Positions 21,652 through 33,399 of a DNA stretch of 64,000 nt are shown here, piece after piece. This stretch comes from Punctularia strigosozonata HHB-11173 SS5 (taxonomy: Eukaryota > Basidiomycota > Agaricomycetes > Corticiales > Punctulariaceae). Within the stretch, counting starts at the first letter, position 1, and each line of letters begins with the position of its first letter. The translations under genes and the position numbers were made by a program. The stretch covers positions 62,001 through 126,000 of the forward strand of contig NW_006767448.1 of assembly GCF_000264995.1 (NCBI RefSeq). Direction: 5' to 3'. Below the pieces are notes generated by a model, which was not told the origin of the DNA, ran no database searches, and worked only from the letters and a program-made list of their open reading frames with translations.

Positions 21652-24600
21652 ATGCCGACGACGTCGATCCCGAGCAGCTCGCCAGAGATGAGCCCCAAGC
21701 GTATGTTTCAGCCGCAGCTCATGCCCTCGGGCCGTGCCAGGTCCACGCTGACGATCGTTCGCGCAGTCCCTCCGTCCCCGCCGCAGGCGCATTCTCCGCC
21801 CGCGACAAGTCTGGCCTCTTCTCCGGACCTTCGCAAGCTCACCTCCGCCACCAACCTCGCTCCAGGTGCGTGCTCTTCCTCTGCTGTCCCTCCCCTCCTT
21901 CTTTCTTCCCACCGCCGCTTTATCTCCCATCCCCTGCGAAATACAGCGCCCTCGCGATCTTTCTCGCATCTTATCTTTTCATCTTTCTTCGCCTTGCTGT
22001 GCACCATCGCTCGTCTTACGGCGCATATACTGACATGGAGACAATGTCCGACGCAGGCCCTTCGCCCCAGAAGCAACGGTCCCTCAGCCCGCGCAACTCG
22101 ATCCACATGGGCAGAGGAACAAGAAGCCCGAACGACAGCAGCATCCCGAGCTCACCGACGTCCATGTATGCGCACCCACTCCTTCAATCGGCGTCGATGG
22201 CGTCCTGACTGACCAACGATGCCATCTCAGACACTCATCTTCGTCTGCCATCTTCGAGCGCGACGTCGAGCCGCTCCCGCTTCCTTCGCTGACGCCATCC
22301 ACAAATCCGCCCGTCCATGCCGGAGGCGCGCCCAGCCCTGTGCACGGTGGTTTCGACAAGCAATCTATACACGGCGTACGCACGTCCCCGCTCGCGGCGA
22401 TGCGTGTTTCTGACGTAGTCCTCCCGTCCTGCAGCCGAACCCCCATCTCATGCCGCGCGGAAAGGCGACGGAACAGCTCGAGCAAAGCGTGCCCAGCGTT
22501 CTCGATCAGGCCGCGACGTTGCTGACGGCCAGTGGACCGGTAAGCAGTGTTTTCATCTGCGATTTCTGTTTGGTTTTCTGGTCTTTGGTCGTGGCGCTGT
22601 CCGTGATCTGCATTTCGATGAGACGGATCCTGGAAGATGCCCGAGACACGCGTGGGCGATGGTGCAGGAGACGGAGAGATCCCATCGTCTCAGTATACGA
22701 TGGTAGATCCCACTGCGGTGGAAAGCGAGGTGGTGTCCACATGCGCGTGCGCCTGATATCTGGCAGAGCGCTCCGGTCAACTTGGGAGACGCCTGTGCTC
22801 CTGATAGATCACCGGGCCCTGATGAAAGGCAGATCGCAGAGCTGCCTGTTTCGGCGCCATGGGCTAAATTGTCGCGGGAACAGCGATGGATGCCTGTTCG
22901 CGGCGCGAGTTACGTCTTCAGGTGGACGACCCATCATCCTTCCCTATTCATTGCTGGTGTTACGGTTCATGATGGAGCTAATCCCTGCCTTTCTCTCAGG
23001 ACGAGGAGGATCAAATCGCGGTCGTAACGCCGGCTACTTCGGGCAGCATTGCTGCTAGCATGTTGGGTACGTTCTTCTCGCTCATTTCTATCTTCGACTC
23101 TTGCACCGTCCGTTGCATCTTTTTCGGTGTCTATCCTCTTTTTTTCTTCTTCTTGCCTTTGGGGCACGGTCGGCATCAACATGGCAACATGGAACCGTAT
23201 CGTTACGGTCAGCAATGGAAGATCTCGGCTTAGGAGTTGCCCGGATATATCCAGCCCCCCGGACATCTCCGACGCCGGCGATTGAGCGACTTTGCCGCGC
23301 GGGTATGGGGGACTACATAGCCACTGCCCACACAGCCAGCGGGCGCTCCTGCGATTCCAGTGCCCGTTCATTGGTACGTTATATCTTGGTCTCAATGGAA
23401 AGCACGCACTGATGAAGAACGATAGCCGGATCTATACTCGGCCAACAGCGCCGCCGTTTCTTTCCACTCCCTCGCGCGCACGCATGGAATCAGACGAAGT
23501 TTGTCCGCGTATGGTCGTATGGTCTGCCGACCTCACGGTTGGCTCCTCTGAATGCGGGAGACGCACTCGCAAGAATAGCGATCAACAACAGAAGACCCCC
23601 GTCAGATTGGCTGTCGCGGCATGGACGATTGGATGCCACTGCCCTTCGGCGCACGTTGATCCCCCCTTTTCCTGAAGCTGCGGTTACATGGACAGCCCAA
23701 GGGACGGCGTCTCCGGATCCATCTCTCGCTATATATGAGGGCTTCGCGCGCGACTGCCTGCGCTCCCTCCTAGGGTACCCTCCGTCACAAGCTGTGGGTA
23801 TATACATGCATGCTTGGGAACTATCTCACTGATAGGCAGTAGGCGGCTTCCCATCGTCGTCATATACTTACCGAGTCTTCTGCTCGCAACCGTTCACGCC
23901 GTTTGCACTGCCACTCGATCGTGATGGATCGGCATTTCGCATCCTCCCAGCTGCGCGTTGCTCGTCCCCTGCGCCCAGACAACGTTGAAAACACCGACGA
24001 GGACGCCATCGTACGCCGGAGAGCGTCAGCGCGAAGGCGCCATACCTTCGCATCCCCGCACGTGCGACCGACGAGTCAGTTCGCGCCTGTAAACATCTCG
24101 TTGAAAAAACCGCTTATGCTGATCCCGTTAGCACCGTCCACCAGCTCTATCCGGACAGGACCCGGTATGCCGGAACGACAGCCCTCGCCGATCCTCGATA
24201 CGTCGCCCGTCGCCGCCTATAACAAGGCGTGGCAGCCGACACTGGCCCACCATACCAGCACGTTGCAGGCCATCGCGCAGGGCATGGGTGAAGGCGCGAT
24301 GCTGAGCTCGCGAGGCGCTCCTCGCCGAGAGCGAAGAGTTGTCCCCCCTCCGGGCGCTGGTTTTCGGCCCCGTGGCGCGATGCCGATTCAGACAGCAGTG
24401 GCTCCTGCAGCGACGTCGCCGTCTACGAGTGCTATGACTTCACCGCTGTCGGGTACTCCTCCGATTTCTCCCTCATCGTTCGGGATGGCTTCGTATCCCT
24501 CGATTGGCCAGGCCGCCGCCGGGCACTCCACCAACTCAACTGCGACCATGCGTCGGCATCCGACGGTCGCTCCCGAGCGTCATCAACACACTGCAACGAC

Positions 24601-25923
24601 CGCATCTGACGACAGCGACGGATCGGACTGCGAGTGTCGTTTACGCGCAGTTACCAAGTCGCAATCGATCTTCGATTCGACGTCGGTGCCATGATCCCTC
24701 TCGGTATTTGCGGGACGACTAGCCAAATCCCGGACCTTCCGTATTCTATGCCATCACTCGCTCGTCACTAAACGCCTCGGCTGGCGCTTCCCAGTGTCGG
24801 TCACGCTCATCGTTCCACGCTCAACCTAGTCCTGCCCTACGCCCGGGAATGTCCCTGACTTCTTTCTTTTATGCGGACCGTTTTCACTTCGCTTCTTTTT
24901 ACCCCTTTTGTTATATTTGTATCCTTGGTCGTCTGTCGCTTGCGCACTCATGCTTATGTCTTGACCTTCACAGGCGATTTTGCGTACTCTCCCTCCAGCA
25001 TCCTCGCGGGCACGGCGTCTCGTAGCCGCTCTCCGTCACCCATGGGTCTCCGTGCCGGTCAACGGCAGTCCCTCCTCCTCAACTTCCCGGGCAGTCCGTC
25101 ATCCACCCCGACATCTCCTGTCTCCAATGCCTCCCAGCCGGCCTCGCCTCCCACTCGGCCTGTCATCCACACGCAGCAGACCATCACGCCCATGACTAGA
25201 GCGACCTCACAGCCCGGTTCACAAGTTGCAAGCACGCCTACATCGGCGTACTACTCGGCTGCCAGCTCGGAAAGCGGGAGCCCGACGACGACCACGATGG
25301 AGAACGCGCCGACGCTTCCCACACCTACACCTGCGCAAACTGGGTTTGCGGCGAGCAGTTCTCCCTTGGTTGGCTCCCGCCCGTCGAGGTCTCCTCAACG
25401 CCGCACTTCGACGCTCCTGAGCGTCTCGCCTACGTCCCCGCCGCTGACGGGCATCCCGCCGAGCCCGAACACTAGCAATGCGAGCAAGCGGCTCTCGTTC
25501 ATCAGTTACGCCGACCTCCTCACCTCCGCTCCCGCCAACACGCTCTCGCTCTCGCAGCTCACGCACAACGCGACGACGGAGCCTCCGCCGCACATCCCGA
25601 GCGTCGTGAACGCGATCGGCGTGTCGTCCCAGGGCGGGTCCGACTACGGCAGCACGGTGCCGCGGAGTGGGACCGCCAGCTCCGCGAGCTCCCTCCATCG
25701 CCTGTCCGGCATCATGCCCGGCTCGATCCCTCTTCACGGGCACGGGTTCGGCGCGTCGAGCCACGCGGCGATGAGCAAGCGCGAGAGCGTGCTGCTCGAC
25801 GACGTCGGCGGCGAGTTCGAGCGGGAGGGGTTCGGGACGGGGCTCGAGGAACGCCTGGAAGCCGTCATCGGCGGGACGCCCCCGCTGTCGGGCAACGCGT
25901 CGGCCGTGAACGCCAAGGCGTGA
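21652..25923 (+). CDS. Large Ser/Pro-rich conserved basidiomycete protein
   Basis: Low-complexity protein of unknown function, probably intracellular. From ATG 21652 the frame runs to 21865 (DLRKLTSATNLAPG) and splices at 22057 into SPQKQRSLSPRNSIHMGRG. Later exons carry IFERDVEPLPLPSLTPSTN, PNPHLMPRGKATEQLEQSVP followed by SVLDQAATLLTASGP, then DEEDQIAVVTPATSG (23000-23066). The last exon, 24974-25923, carries SRSRSPSPM, RLSFISYADLLTS, PPPHIPSVVNAIG and the C-terminal motif DDVGGEFEREGFGTGLEERL. Such C-termini recur in basidiomycete proteins of unknown role. Two introns are oddly long, 22540-22999 (460 bp) and 23067-24973 (1907 bp), while the rest are near 60. Both hold other coding-looking sequence. 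The 5' part is also open in a second frame, so the start is less sure than the end. Confidence 0.62.
23260..24772 (+). pseudogene. Coding-like sequence inside a 1.9-kb intron
   Basis: Inside the long intron of the Ser/Pro-rich gene, one plus frame reads as a globular protein with C-rich third codon positions: WNQTKFVRVWSYGLPTSRL near 23485, IYEGFARDCLRSLLGYPPSQ near 23730, an in-phase 47-nt GT-AG intron at about 23796-23842, YTYRVFCSQPFTPFALPLDR after it, and VAVYECYDFTAVGYSSDFSL near 24420. Between these pieces the frame meets stops or shifts that short introns do not all explain. Part of the 460-bp intron upstream (about 22637-22930) looks similar, with MVDPTAVESE and WAKLSREQRWMPVRG. I do not recognise the family. 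Options are a nested gene with unresolved exons, a decayed inserted gene, or alternative exons of the host gene. Confidence 0.35.
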
Positions 25924-26669
25924 AGAAAGCGCTGAATTTTATTGGGGATTCATCGGATACGCTCTCATTGACGAAGCTCACGACCCACGAAGGCCATCGG
26001 TGTCACGAAGATCTGCTTGCTCCTTACGACGACGGACTACCGTACTAGCCGTTTAATTTTCCCGCCTTTCGCCCCTTCAAGACGGACGTGTCGTTCTGTT
26101 TTCGGTTCTGCCCCCGCCCCCCCCCCTTTTTTTTTGTTCGCGTTGTTTGTTTTACTAACGTGTCCCCTGCGGCCTACTTTACGCTTTCGTAATTCTTGTT
26201 CTGCCGGTACCGGTGTTGGAAGGCCATTGCTACGACGAGCCTGTCTATTGATGCGTTTGGTTCTTCCAGTGTTAGTGTTTGGATATGCAGTCATGGTGGA
26301 TGCTCTATGTATGATCGGGGCTTGTCGTTTGCTATAGTCAGTAGGTGGGTAGAAACGTAAGCATACAACAATAAAATCGTCTGAAAAGAAGACTGGTGGT
26401 AGTGCTTGTCGTCGACGCCATCTCCCTGAGCTCCAGCCTCCTGCGCACGCGAATCATGCACGGCTACAACGCATGTCATTGTCTATCGCCCGGTCGACAT
26501 GCTCCGCGTGGGTCGGAGCCCACCACCATCACGGCCCGTACTGCAATAAGCGCCCGTATCGCTACCCCTGAAGCCCGAAAACTCGTGCACTGTATTTTAC
26601 TACTCTGACCCTTACCCCGACGCCGCGTAAGGACGGGAAACCGCAAAGGACCACTACGCGATCACAAAG
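25924..26669. other. Intergenic region with a C/T homopolymer run
   Basis: About 750 bp between two genes on the same strand. A run of C followed directly by a run of T lies near 26113-26134. Nothing coding is supported. Confidence 0.5.
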
Positions 26670-29600
26670 ATGGCCCAGGACGAGCTGGCGGAGATCGCTG
26701 GCGTGAAGCCCCTGCGCGTACTGGCCGACGGCGAGGAGGTCGAGGCCAAGTCGCAGTCCAGGTACGGCGCATCCTTCCTACCTCTCTTTCACACCGCTGA
26801 ATATACTAAACGACCGGTGACGTGCAGTAAGAGCGTGTATAAAGTCAAACGCACGGCGGACCATTACCACTGCACGTGTCCGGTGCGTTCTTTACGGGCG
26901 TATGCTACACCATGATGACGGCAGGCTGACCGTATGAACGAGCAGGCGTGGAGAAACCAGAAGGGCGTCACGGTGGACGCGCGGACGTGTAAACATCTGC
27001 GCGCGATCCTGGGCGACGCGTACGAGGACGCGCGGATCGCGGCGAAAGGAGGGGCCGCGACCGGTGCTGGTGAGCATACACAGATCACGTTGTGCTCTAT
27101 GGCTAATGGATGGCGGGCGGTGCGCAGCGAAGGCGAAGGGGGGCGCGAAGCGGAAGAAGGCGGCTGACGAGGAGGTGGAGGCGGATGGCGGAGAGGAGGA
27201 CGAGAAGCCCGCGCTGCGGAGCAGCAAGAGGGTAAAGACCGCCTCCGGTTCCAATCCGCCCTCGAAGGCCAAGCCCCCATCCAAGCCGAAACCTGCATCG
27301 AGGGCCAAACGAACGCTCAAAGTCGAAGAGCCTGACGCGGACGGTGACGAGGAAGACCCGATGGAGGTCGACGGACCCCAGGCGGAGGGCGACGAGAAAG
27401 CCGTGGCTGCGGACGAATTGAGCGAGGACGAGATGGCTTGTATCGACGGCGTACGGCCGGCGGTGTACCTCAAAGATGGCGAGGAGAAGGAGGTGCAGTC
27501 GCAGTCGAAGGGCAAAGGGAAAGCGGCGGGCGGAACGGTGTACAAGATCAAGCGGACCTGGGACCACTATTACTGGTATGTTATTGCTGCGCGCGTATCG
27601 TGCGTCGTCGCGATGCTCATTCATACTCGATATCTTGATAGCTCGTGCCCCGCTTGGCGGAATCAGGTGAGCCAGTCTTAACTTGGGGCACATACTTGAG
27701 GTTTCCATTGACCCTCGCTTCCCAGAAGGGTGTCGTGACGGAAGCGAGGACGTGCAAACACCTGCGCGCCACGCTCGGCGTAAGCTATCGCCTCCTTGTG
27801 CGCATACAATACCACAATCTGATCAGGAACGTATGTGTAGGACGCGTATGAAGATGCTCGGATCGCGCGCAAACAGGCGCAAGGTGCTCCTGGCGTGACG
27901 GGCGCGCCTGACGCGTCAAAAGCGGGTTCGAAACCCGCGTTGAAGCGCGGCAAGCTCGCATCCACGTCCAAGGCGAAACCGGAGAGCGCGGCGTCCAAGC
28001 CCGCGTCGTCGACGAGGGCGACAAGGGGGTCTCAGCGAGGTATGCGCGTGCGTGTTGTGTAGGCAACAGCGCTCACTGTACGGGTCACAGAGACGATCGA
28101 GGAAGAGGAAGCCGAAGACGCCGAAGGCGAAGTCAAGGAAGAGGAGGGTGCGAGCGACCATGGCGGGGACGCAGAAGGCGAGCGGGCTGCGGCCGATGAC
28201 GCGGATGAGCTGGCAGTTGTCGGCGGCGTGCGTCCGGCTGTGTACCTCAAGGACGGCGAGGAAAAGGAGGTACAGTCTCAATCGAAAGGGAAGGGCAAAG
28301 CAGCGAGCGGGACGGTGTACAAGATCAAGCGGACATGGGACCATTATTACTGGTATGTCGATGATGAACACGTATCCTCCATCCCAGCGATACTCAGATG
28401 CACGTTCGCTTCTGAAGCTCATGCCCCGCTTGGCGGAATCAGGTGAGCCATTTCCAGCAAGGTGGTCAGCGTCGTGTCGATATTATCCCGCTCTTCAGAA
28501 GGGCGTCGTGACGGAGGCCAGGACGTGCAAACACCTCCGCGCTACGTTAGGCGTAAGTTCCATCCCTCCTGTGCGCATACGACACTTCCGGCTGACCAGG
28601 CACGTTTCGTGTAGGATGCGTACGAGGACGCCCGAATCGCGCGCAAGCAAGCACAAGGCGCTCCGGGTGTGACTGGCGCGCCTGACGCTTCCAAGGTGAC
28701 GTCCAAGCCTGCCTCGAAGAGCGGCAAGCCCGCTTCTTTGTCCAAGACGAAGCCACAGAGCGTAGCGTCTTCGTCCAGGGCAACACGGGAGTCGAACCGA
28801 GGTACCTTCGGGCGCCTGCACTTGCTTAGACTGTCGTGCTCATTGCGGTGCATGTAAAATAGAAGCGATTCAAGAGGAGGAGGCCGAAGACGCTGAAGAC
28901 GAAATCAAGGAGGAGGATGAGGTCGATGAGGTCGAGGAGGTCGAGGAAGACGAGAAGCCTAACGACTCACCGGGATTGGCGGATGAACTAGCGTGCATCA
29001 ACGGGGTTCGACCGAAGGTGTACATGAAAGATGGTGACGAGCGTGAAGAGAAGAGCATGACGAGTTCATCAGTATACAAGATCAAGCGGACTTGGGATCA
29101 CTATTACTGGTGCGTATTCTCCTCCACTCCTTCCTGTCTTGTAGTCACTGACGGCCGTGTTTGTCGTCGTTCAGCACCTGCCCAGCGTGGAGGAACCAAG
29201 GCGGCATGCCGGTCAACGCGCGCTCGTGCAAACATCTGCGGGCGGTACTCGGGGTGAGCGTCGTTCTCGTCTTTGTAGAAGGATCGAGTGCTAAGTCGAT
29301 GGCGTGTTCTTCAAGGACGAGTATGAGGATGCGAGGCTGACGTTGAAAAACCCGCACGGGTTCAAACCGGCGTCGAAGGGCAAGGGCAAAGCGAAACCGC
29401 GGTCGAAGAAAAGTCAGCCTCCCTCGCTCCCTCGCTCGATTCGCATGATCTGATGTATCGGAACAGCGAAAGGGGACGGCGGAGAAGACGAAGACGAAGA
29501 CGAAGACGCGGATGCGGACGACAACGCCGGTACTCGGAGGGTCCCTGAGCTGCTCCTCGCGAATAAGTGGGACCTCGAAAAGGGACCGGACCCGACGGGC

Positions 29601-30857
29601 TGGTGGATGTCCGAAAAGCTTGACGGCGTTCGGTGCGTGCGGTATCGGCCAGGGTTTGGTAATCGTGTATTGACCTATGCATCACAGGACGTACTATGAC
29701 GGGGTGGCGAACAAGATGTACAGCCGACTCGGGAACGCGTTCACGCCACCGGATTGGTTCTTGGACAGTGAGTAACTACGGTTCGTTATGGCGCGCGAGC
29801 TCTCGGCTCATGTGGACACACAGAGCTCCCCAAGGATATCACACTGGATGGCGAGGTGCGACCCAGCTCATGTCTTCGTTCCAATCACTGAGCCACCATG
29901 CACAATTCACAGCTCTTCGGTGGACGCGGCGAATTCCAGAACACGGTGTCCATCGTCAAGACAGTCAACTCGCCACATTGGCAGGGTATCTCGTTCCAGG
30001 TCACATGCTGCTCATCTGTGCTTGGATCTCGTCTAATGAAGGCGCGTTCAGATCTTCGACGTGCCCTCCATGGGCGAAGAACCCTTCGAGGACCGCCTCG
30101 CGTTCCTGGAGCGCACGTTCGGCGAAAACGGGGAGAAACGGCAGGCGCAGATCGAGGTTGTGAAGCATGAGCGGGCGGAGAGCAGGGAGCATGTGATGAG
30201 CAAGCTGGAGGAGGTGGAGAGATTGGGCGGCGAAGGGCTGATGTTGCGGAAGCCCGGGTCGTGAGTGACTTCCTTCTTTTCTTCTTTTCAAGACCGGTAC
30301 TGATACGACGTGGCAAAAGGTTATATGAAGGGAGGAGATCGAGCACGCTGCTCAAGATCAAGGTGAGGCAACACAAGTCAGGTCGACGGTGTCTGTGGCT
30401 GACTTGCGACGATAGAGCTTCTACGACGCCGAGGCCCGCGTGGTGGGATACGTCCCCGGGAAGGGCAAGTACAAGGGGATGACGGGAGCGTTGCAATGCG
30501 TCATGGCGTCTGGCAAGGTGATGCTCCCCTTCGCAATCATTCTACTGGCTTTTTGACTTATTGTCTGGCCGGTTTGCAGAAATTCGCGGTCGGCACTGGG
30601 ATGTCGGATAAGCTACGTCAAAACCCGCCGAAGGTCGGGACGATCGTCGTGTACCGGTTCCAGGAGCTCACCCGGGACAGCGTACCGCGGTGCGTACTTT
30701 TCTCTCCTGCATCTGTGATGAGATGGAGAGAACCTGATGACGGACATGGTCGGGTAGGTTCCCGTCGTACGTGGGCGAGGCAGTCGATAAGACGGAACCG
30801 AAGGACGCGGAGGTGCCGGAGCATCGGAAGGTGGTGACGGGCGGCGACGATGCGTGA
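26670..30857 (+). CDS. ATP-dependent DNA ligase with four SWIM zinc fingers
   Basis: Seals nicks in DNA using ATP (inferred from motifs). The start at 26670 gives MAQDELAEIAGVKPLRVLAD. Four SWIM-type fingers follow (C-x-C ... C-x-H): HCTCPAWRNQ with RTCKHLRAILGDAYEDAR at about 26866-27040, then near-copies at about 27573-27870, 28350-28645 and 29107-29340. Each is preceded by a VY-K-x-KRTxDHYY stretch and separated by Lys/Ala/Ser-rich, basic or acidic linkers. The ligase core begins near 29540: LLLANKWDLEKGPDPTGWWM, then motif I SEKLDGVR with the adenylated lysine, TLDGELFGG, EGLMLRKP, TLLKIK, and an OB-fold tail ending near VVYRFQELTRD. No large N-terminal DNA-binding domain of the LIG1/3/4 type is present, so the SWIM array may replace it. 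About 15 introns join in phase, with the stop at 30855-30857. Confidence 0.84.
27420..28645 (+). repeat. Tandem exon duplication (SWIM units 2 and 3)
   Basis: Two consecutive units of the ligase gene, about 27450-27900 and 28225-28680, are very similar at DNA level. Both read GVRPAVYLKDGEEKEVQSQS, then GTVYKIKRTWDHYY, have an intron after tactg, CSCPAWRNQ, an intron, KGVVTEARTCKHLRATLG, an intron and DAYEDARIARKQAQGAPG. The three introns sit at the same codons. Unit 4 keeps the first and last of these introns but is more diverged; unit 1 is the most different. This points to repeated tandem duplication of the same exon set, with units 2 and 3 the youngest pair. Confidence 0.82.
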
Positions 30858-31131
30858 GGACGATGATGGTCGCATATGCTATGCTTGAGGAGGATGAAGG
30901 GCACTTCCTGAGGATCGCGCTGTCTCGCTCTGTCCAGCGCAAGATGATTTATATCGTTGCTGTGCTCTGAGAGCATATGCCCATGCCAACGTACAATACA
31001 AATGTTCGCTCTACCTGCCGTCGGTATCGCCCTTTACAAGTCCAAGGCATCACCGTCCTACACAATGTATGCATGCGACCGAGGACAATCCACGATCAAG
31101 TGGTAACGCCACCTGCGAACGATTCGTCCGC

Positions 31132-31592
31132 TCAAGACTTATCCTTCACAGGAATGTCGTGCCCCGTGGCGGTCTTGAACCCACGTCGAATCGCATCCGA
31201 GATCTGCTCATCCTTTGCCTGCACGCGACAAGGTCAGCGCACGGGTCAAAGAAGGGCACGTAGAAACGGACCTGTTCAAGCGCGGACTCGTTGGACTGGT
31301 TGCCTTGGCCAAGGATGTGTTCCTGCACCCAGTCGACGCCCTTGTCGAGTGCGTCTTTGACTGCCGGTCAGCGTGTGTCACACTCTCTCAACGTGCATGT
31401 ACCTTCTTTCTTCTCTCCCTGCGCGCCGCCGCCGAGCGCGCTGTTCAGCTTGCCCATCAGTCCCCCGGACGAAGAGTGCGATGAGGTGGTGGTGTCGGTG
31501 TCGTGCGGGCGGGCGACGGAGTTGGCGCCGGACATGGTCCCGGGCTGGGACGAGCTCGTCGATTCGGAGGCGAATTGCTTGAGGAAGTCCAT
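31132..31592 (-). CDS. Small DDR48-annotated-type conserved protein
   Basis: Protein of about 107 residues. The start chosen at 31592 gives MDFLKQFASES; an upstream in-frame ATG at 31718 would add an unlikely His-rich leader. A Ser/Thr/Gly-rich N-terminal half (SSSGGLMGKLNSALGGG) is followed by a conserved C-terminal half: ALDKGVDWVQEHILGQG, NQSNESALEQAKDEQISDAI and GFKTATGHDIPVKDKS. Two introns (about 31367-31410 and 31215-31265) join in phase, with the stop at 31132-31134. From memory, basidiomycete proteins with this C-terminal pattern are often annotated 'DNA damage-responsive protein 48', though they do not share the repeats of yeast DDR48. The function is unknown, and a stress role is only a label-based guess. 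It is convergent with the ligase gene, 274 bp apart. Confidence 0.72.
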
Positions 31593-32417
31593 GGGTTGGC
31601 GGGGCGGTAGGGGGGATATCGTGTCAATCATGAGGTATATAGGGCGATCGGCGCGAGTAAATGATGTCAAGACATGGTGGTGGTGGTGGAGTCGAAGCCT
31701 GCCAAGGACATCGGCCAAGAGGGGTCGCGGTCGTCTGCAAGACCAGTAAAGCGATGTCTCCTTCCTACCATGTTTATGCGCTCGACCCTCGTCGCGACCG
31801 TATCATTCTCCGCAGGCTGTCAATTCTCCTACCTCTCTTTGCATGATGTATCACGAGAGTGGCTGTTGTACAGATTATCAACTAGGGATCGACGAATCCG
31901 CTGTTCTGCACGGCGCGCCTCCGGAGCTCCTTATGCACTCTTTGTCTTGAGCCTATGAGTGATATGAGTAAGGGTATCCCCGAAAGGCGCACTGTAGCGA
32001 CGAGATAGGATTCTGCATTGTCCCCGGCGTATACTTATCTGGCGTGGATGTCTATAACGGCGCCTCCACGATATGGTTCCGAGAAACCTTTATAGGTCAT
32101 GTCCTCTCGGACCCCTCTCTGTCAGTTAATGCTCGTAGATATGTCGTGGGCTAGGGGCGCCTCCACCTCCACCTGGACTTTCCGGCGACATGTTGTTGTG
32201 AGTTTCAGGGTGTTCTGCTGAGACCTGTCTGATCAATCGCATAGTCGGAACGGAAACGCAATTTTATCTGCGGCAGCCATGGCAGTAGTAACGTCAGTGT
32301 TTACTTCACGAGTACGGCTTCTCAGGTGATCCCCAAGAGGCGCATGGCAGAAGCACGAACATCGCATGCAGCAGGCGCCAGAGCTGTCAAGGGTCCCGCG
32401 CAGTTAGAGCGCCACGG
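31593..32417. other. Intergenic region, no gene seen
   Basis: About 820 bp upstream of the small DDR48-type gene. A poly-TGG-like run near 31676-31690 codes for histidines on the other strand but is more likely leader sequence. No other structure was seen up to the transposon at 32426. Confidence 0.45.
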
Positions 32418-32425
32418 GGCTGGGA

Positions 32426-32819
32426 AGGACCCCCGTTAATACAGTTAAAGGTTGGAATATTCGCTGACCCAAAATGAGTCGTATTGTCGGCAATTTTCTG
32501 CTTCCATCGGCACGTTTTTGTCGGCAAATATTCCGACATCGGGCCTGCGGCGCCCATTTCGTCCGCCCTCTATTCCGGCATCGTGGGAATTAATGGCTAT
32601 ATCTGGGCTGTTCCTCTCCGGGCCCTCGATGGTTCGATCCTTTTGTCGACAAATATTCCGACCTTGGTTTGTCGCTCCGAACGGATGTCGCCAAAATTAT
32701 TCCGGCCTGCGGCGCCCTCAGACGTGCTTTTGTCGGCAATTATTCCGACGTACGGCCCTTTTCAGGGCCGAAAATGTCGTCGGAATATTCTAACATTAAA
32801 CCGTATTAACGGGGGTCCT
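32426..32819. mobile_element. Non-autonomous hAT-type MITE, 394 bp
   Basis: The ends at 32426 and 32819 are inverted repeats beginning aggacccccgttaatac and continuing imperfectly for about 36 bp to gaatattc. The 8-bp sequence ggctggga lies directly outside both ends (32418-32425 and 32820-32827), an exact target-site duplication of the length made by hAT transposases. The interior has no coding frame. It is built from recurring units with the core tcg(g/a)caa(a/t)tattccgac at about 32520, 32646 and 32736, each partly palindromic and followed by variants of gcctgcggcgccc. The intact duplication and well-matched ends suggest a fairly recent insertion. Confidence 0.88.
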
Positions 32820-32827
32820 GGCTGGGA

Positions 32828-33399
32828 CCAGCCGTAATGCCTTATGCCGATATGGCGAGAATTGTGCGGTCCTGTTTCGCGTGTACATGGTCAGGTACAA
32901 AATATTCGTTCGCGGATAAGCGGCTAGTTCTGTACCGAAAGCTCTTTAGAATGCGATTTTCAACCTCTCTAATGCAAGGAAAGAATGAGTAAGGGTTTTC
33001 TTCGGCACACCGTATCACCTTTTGAGAACGTACTATTGGACCATTACTCTCGCTCCTCCTTGCTGGCCCCACAGCACGACCGGACTGTGGACCTAGTTCC
33101 GCTCATAAGTGAGGTGATCATCGAATGTCACTCGTCAGGGGATAGCATCCGTTATCTATTGTGCTGGGCAGCAAGACAGAATTGTAGATGTCGAGACATC
33201 GTTAGAGGGGGCACTGCACATGGGAAGTGGACCCACAACTACAATCGATTACAAGTCGGTAATTCATGATAACCTCCCCATCACGCCCAGCTCTCTTACT
33301 TGCCATGACCCGTGAGGACTGTCTCTCCCCAGGCCTGCAGTCTAACCGATATTGGCTTTCTATCACACAGAAGGGAAGCTACAGCAGAGACAAGATTCC
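32828..33399. other. Intergenic region, no gene seen
   Basis: About 570 bp after the hAT-type element. Open frames are short and without motifs. Confidence 0.4.

Noticed and set aside
21291-22208. Long plus-strand frame of 305 codons starting before the Ser/Pro-rich gene
   Set aside because: It reads through an intron and does not splice in phase with the next exon, while the frame from 21652 does.
31676-31690. His-rich start of the DDR48-type protein from ATG 31718
   Set aside because: The histidines come from a short simple repeat, and the downstream ATG at 31592 (MDFLKQFASES) fits the usual start of such proteins better.
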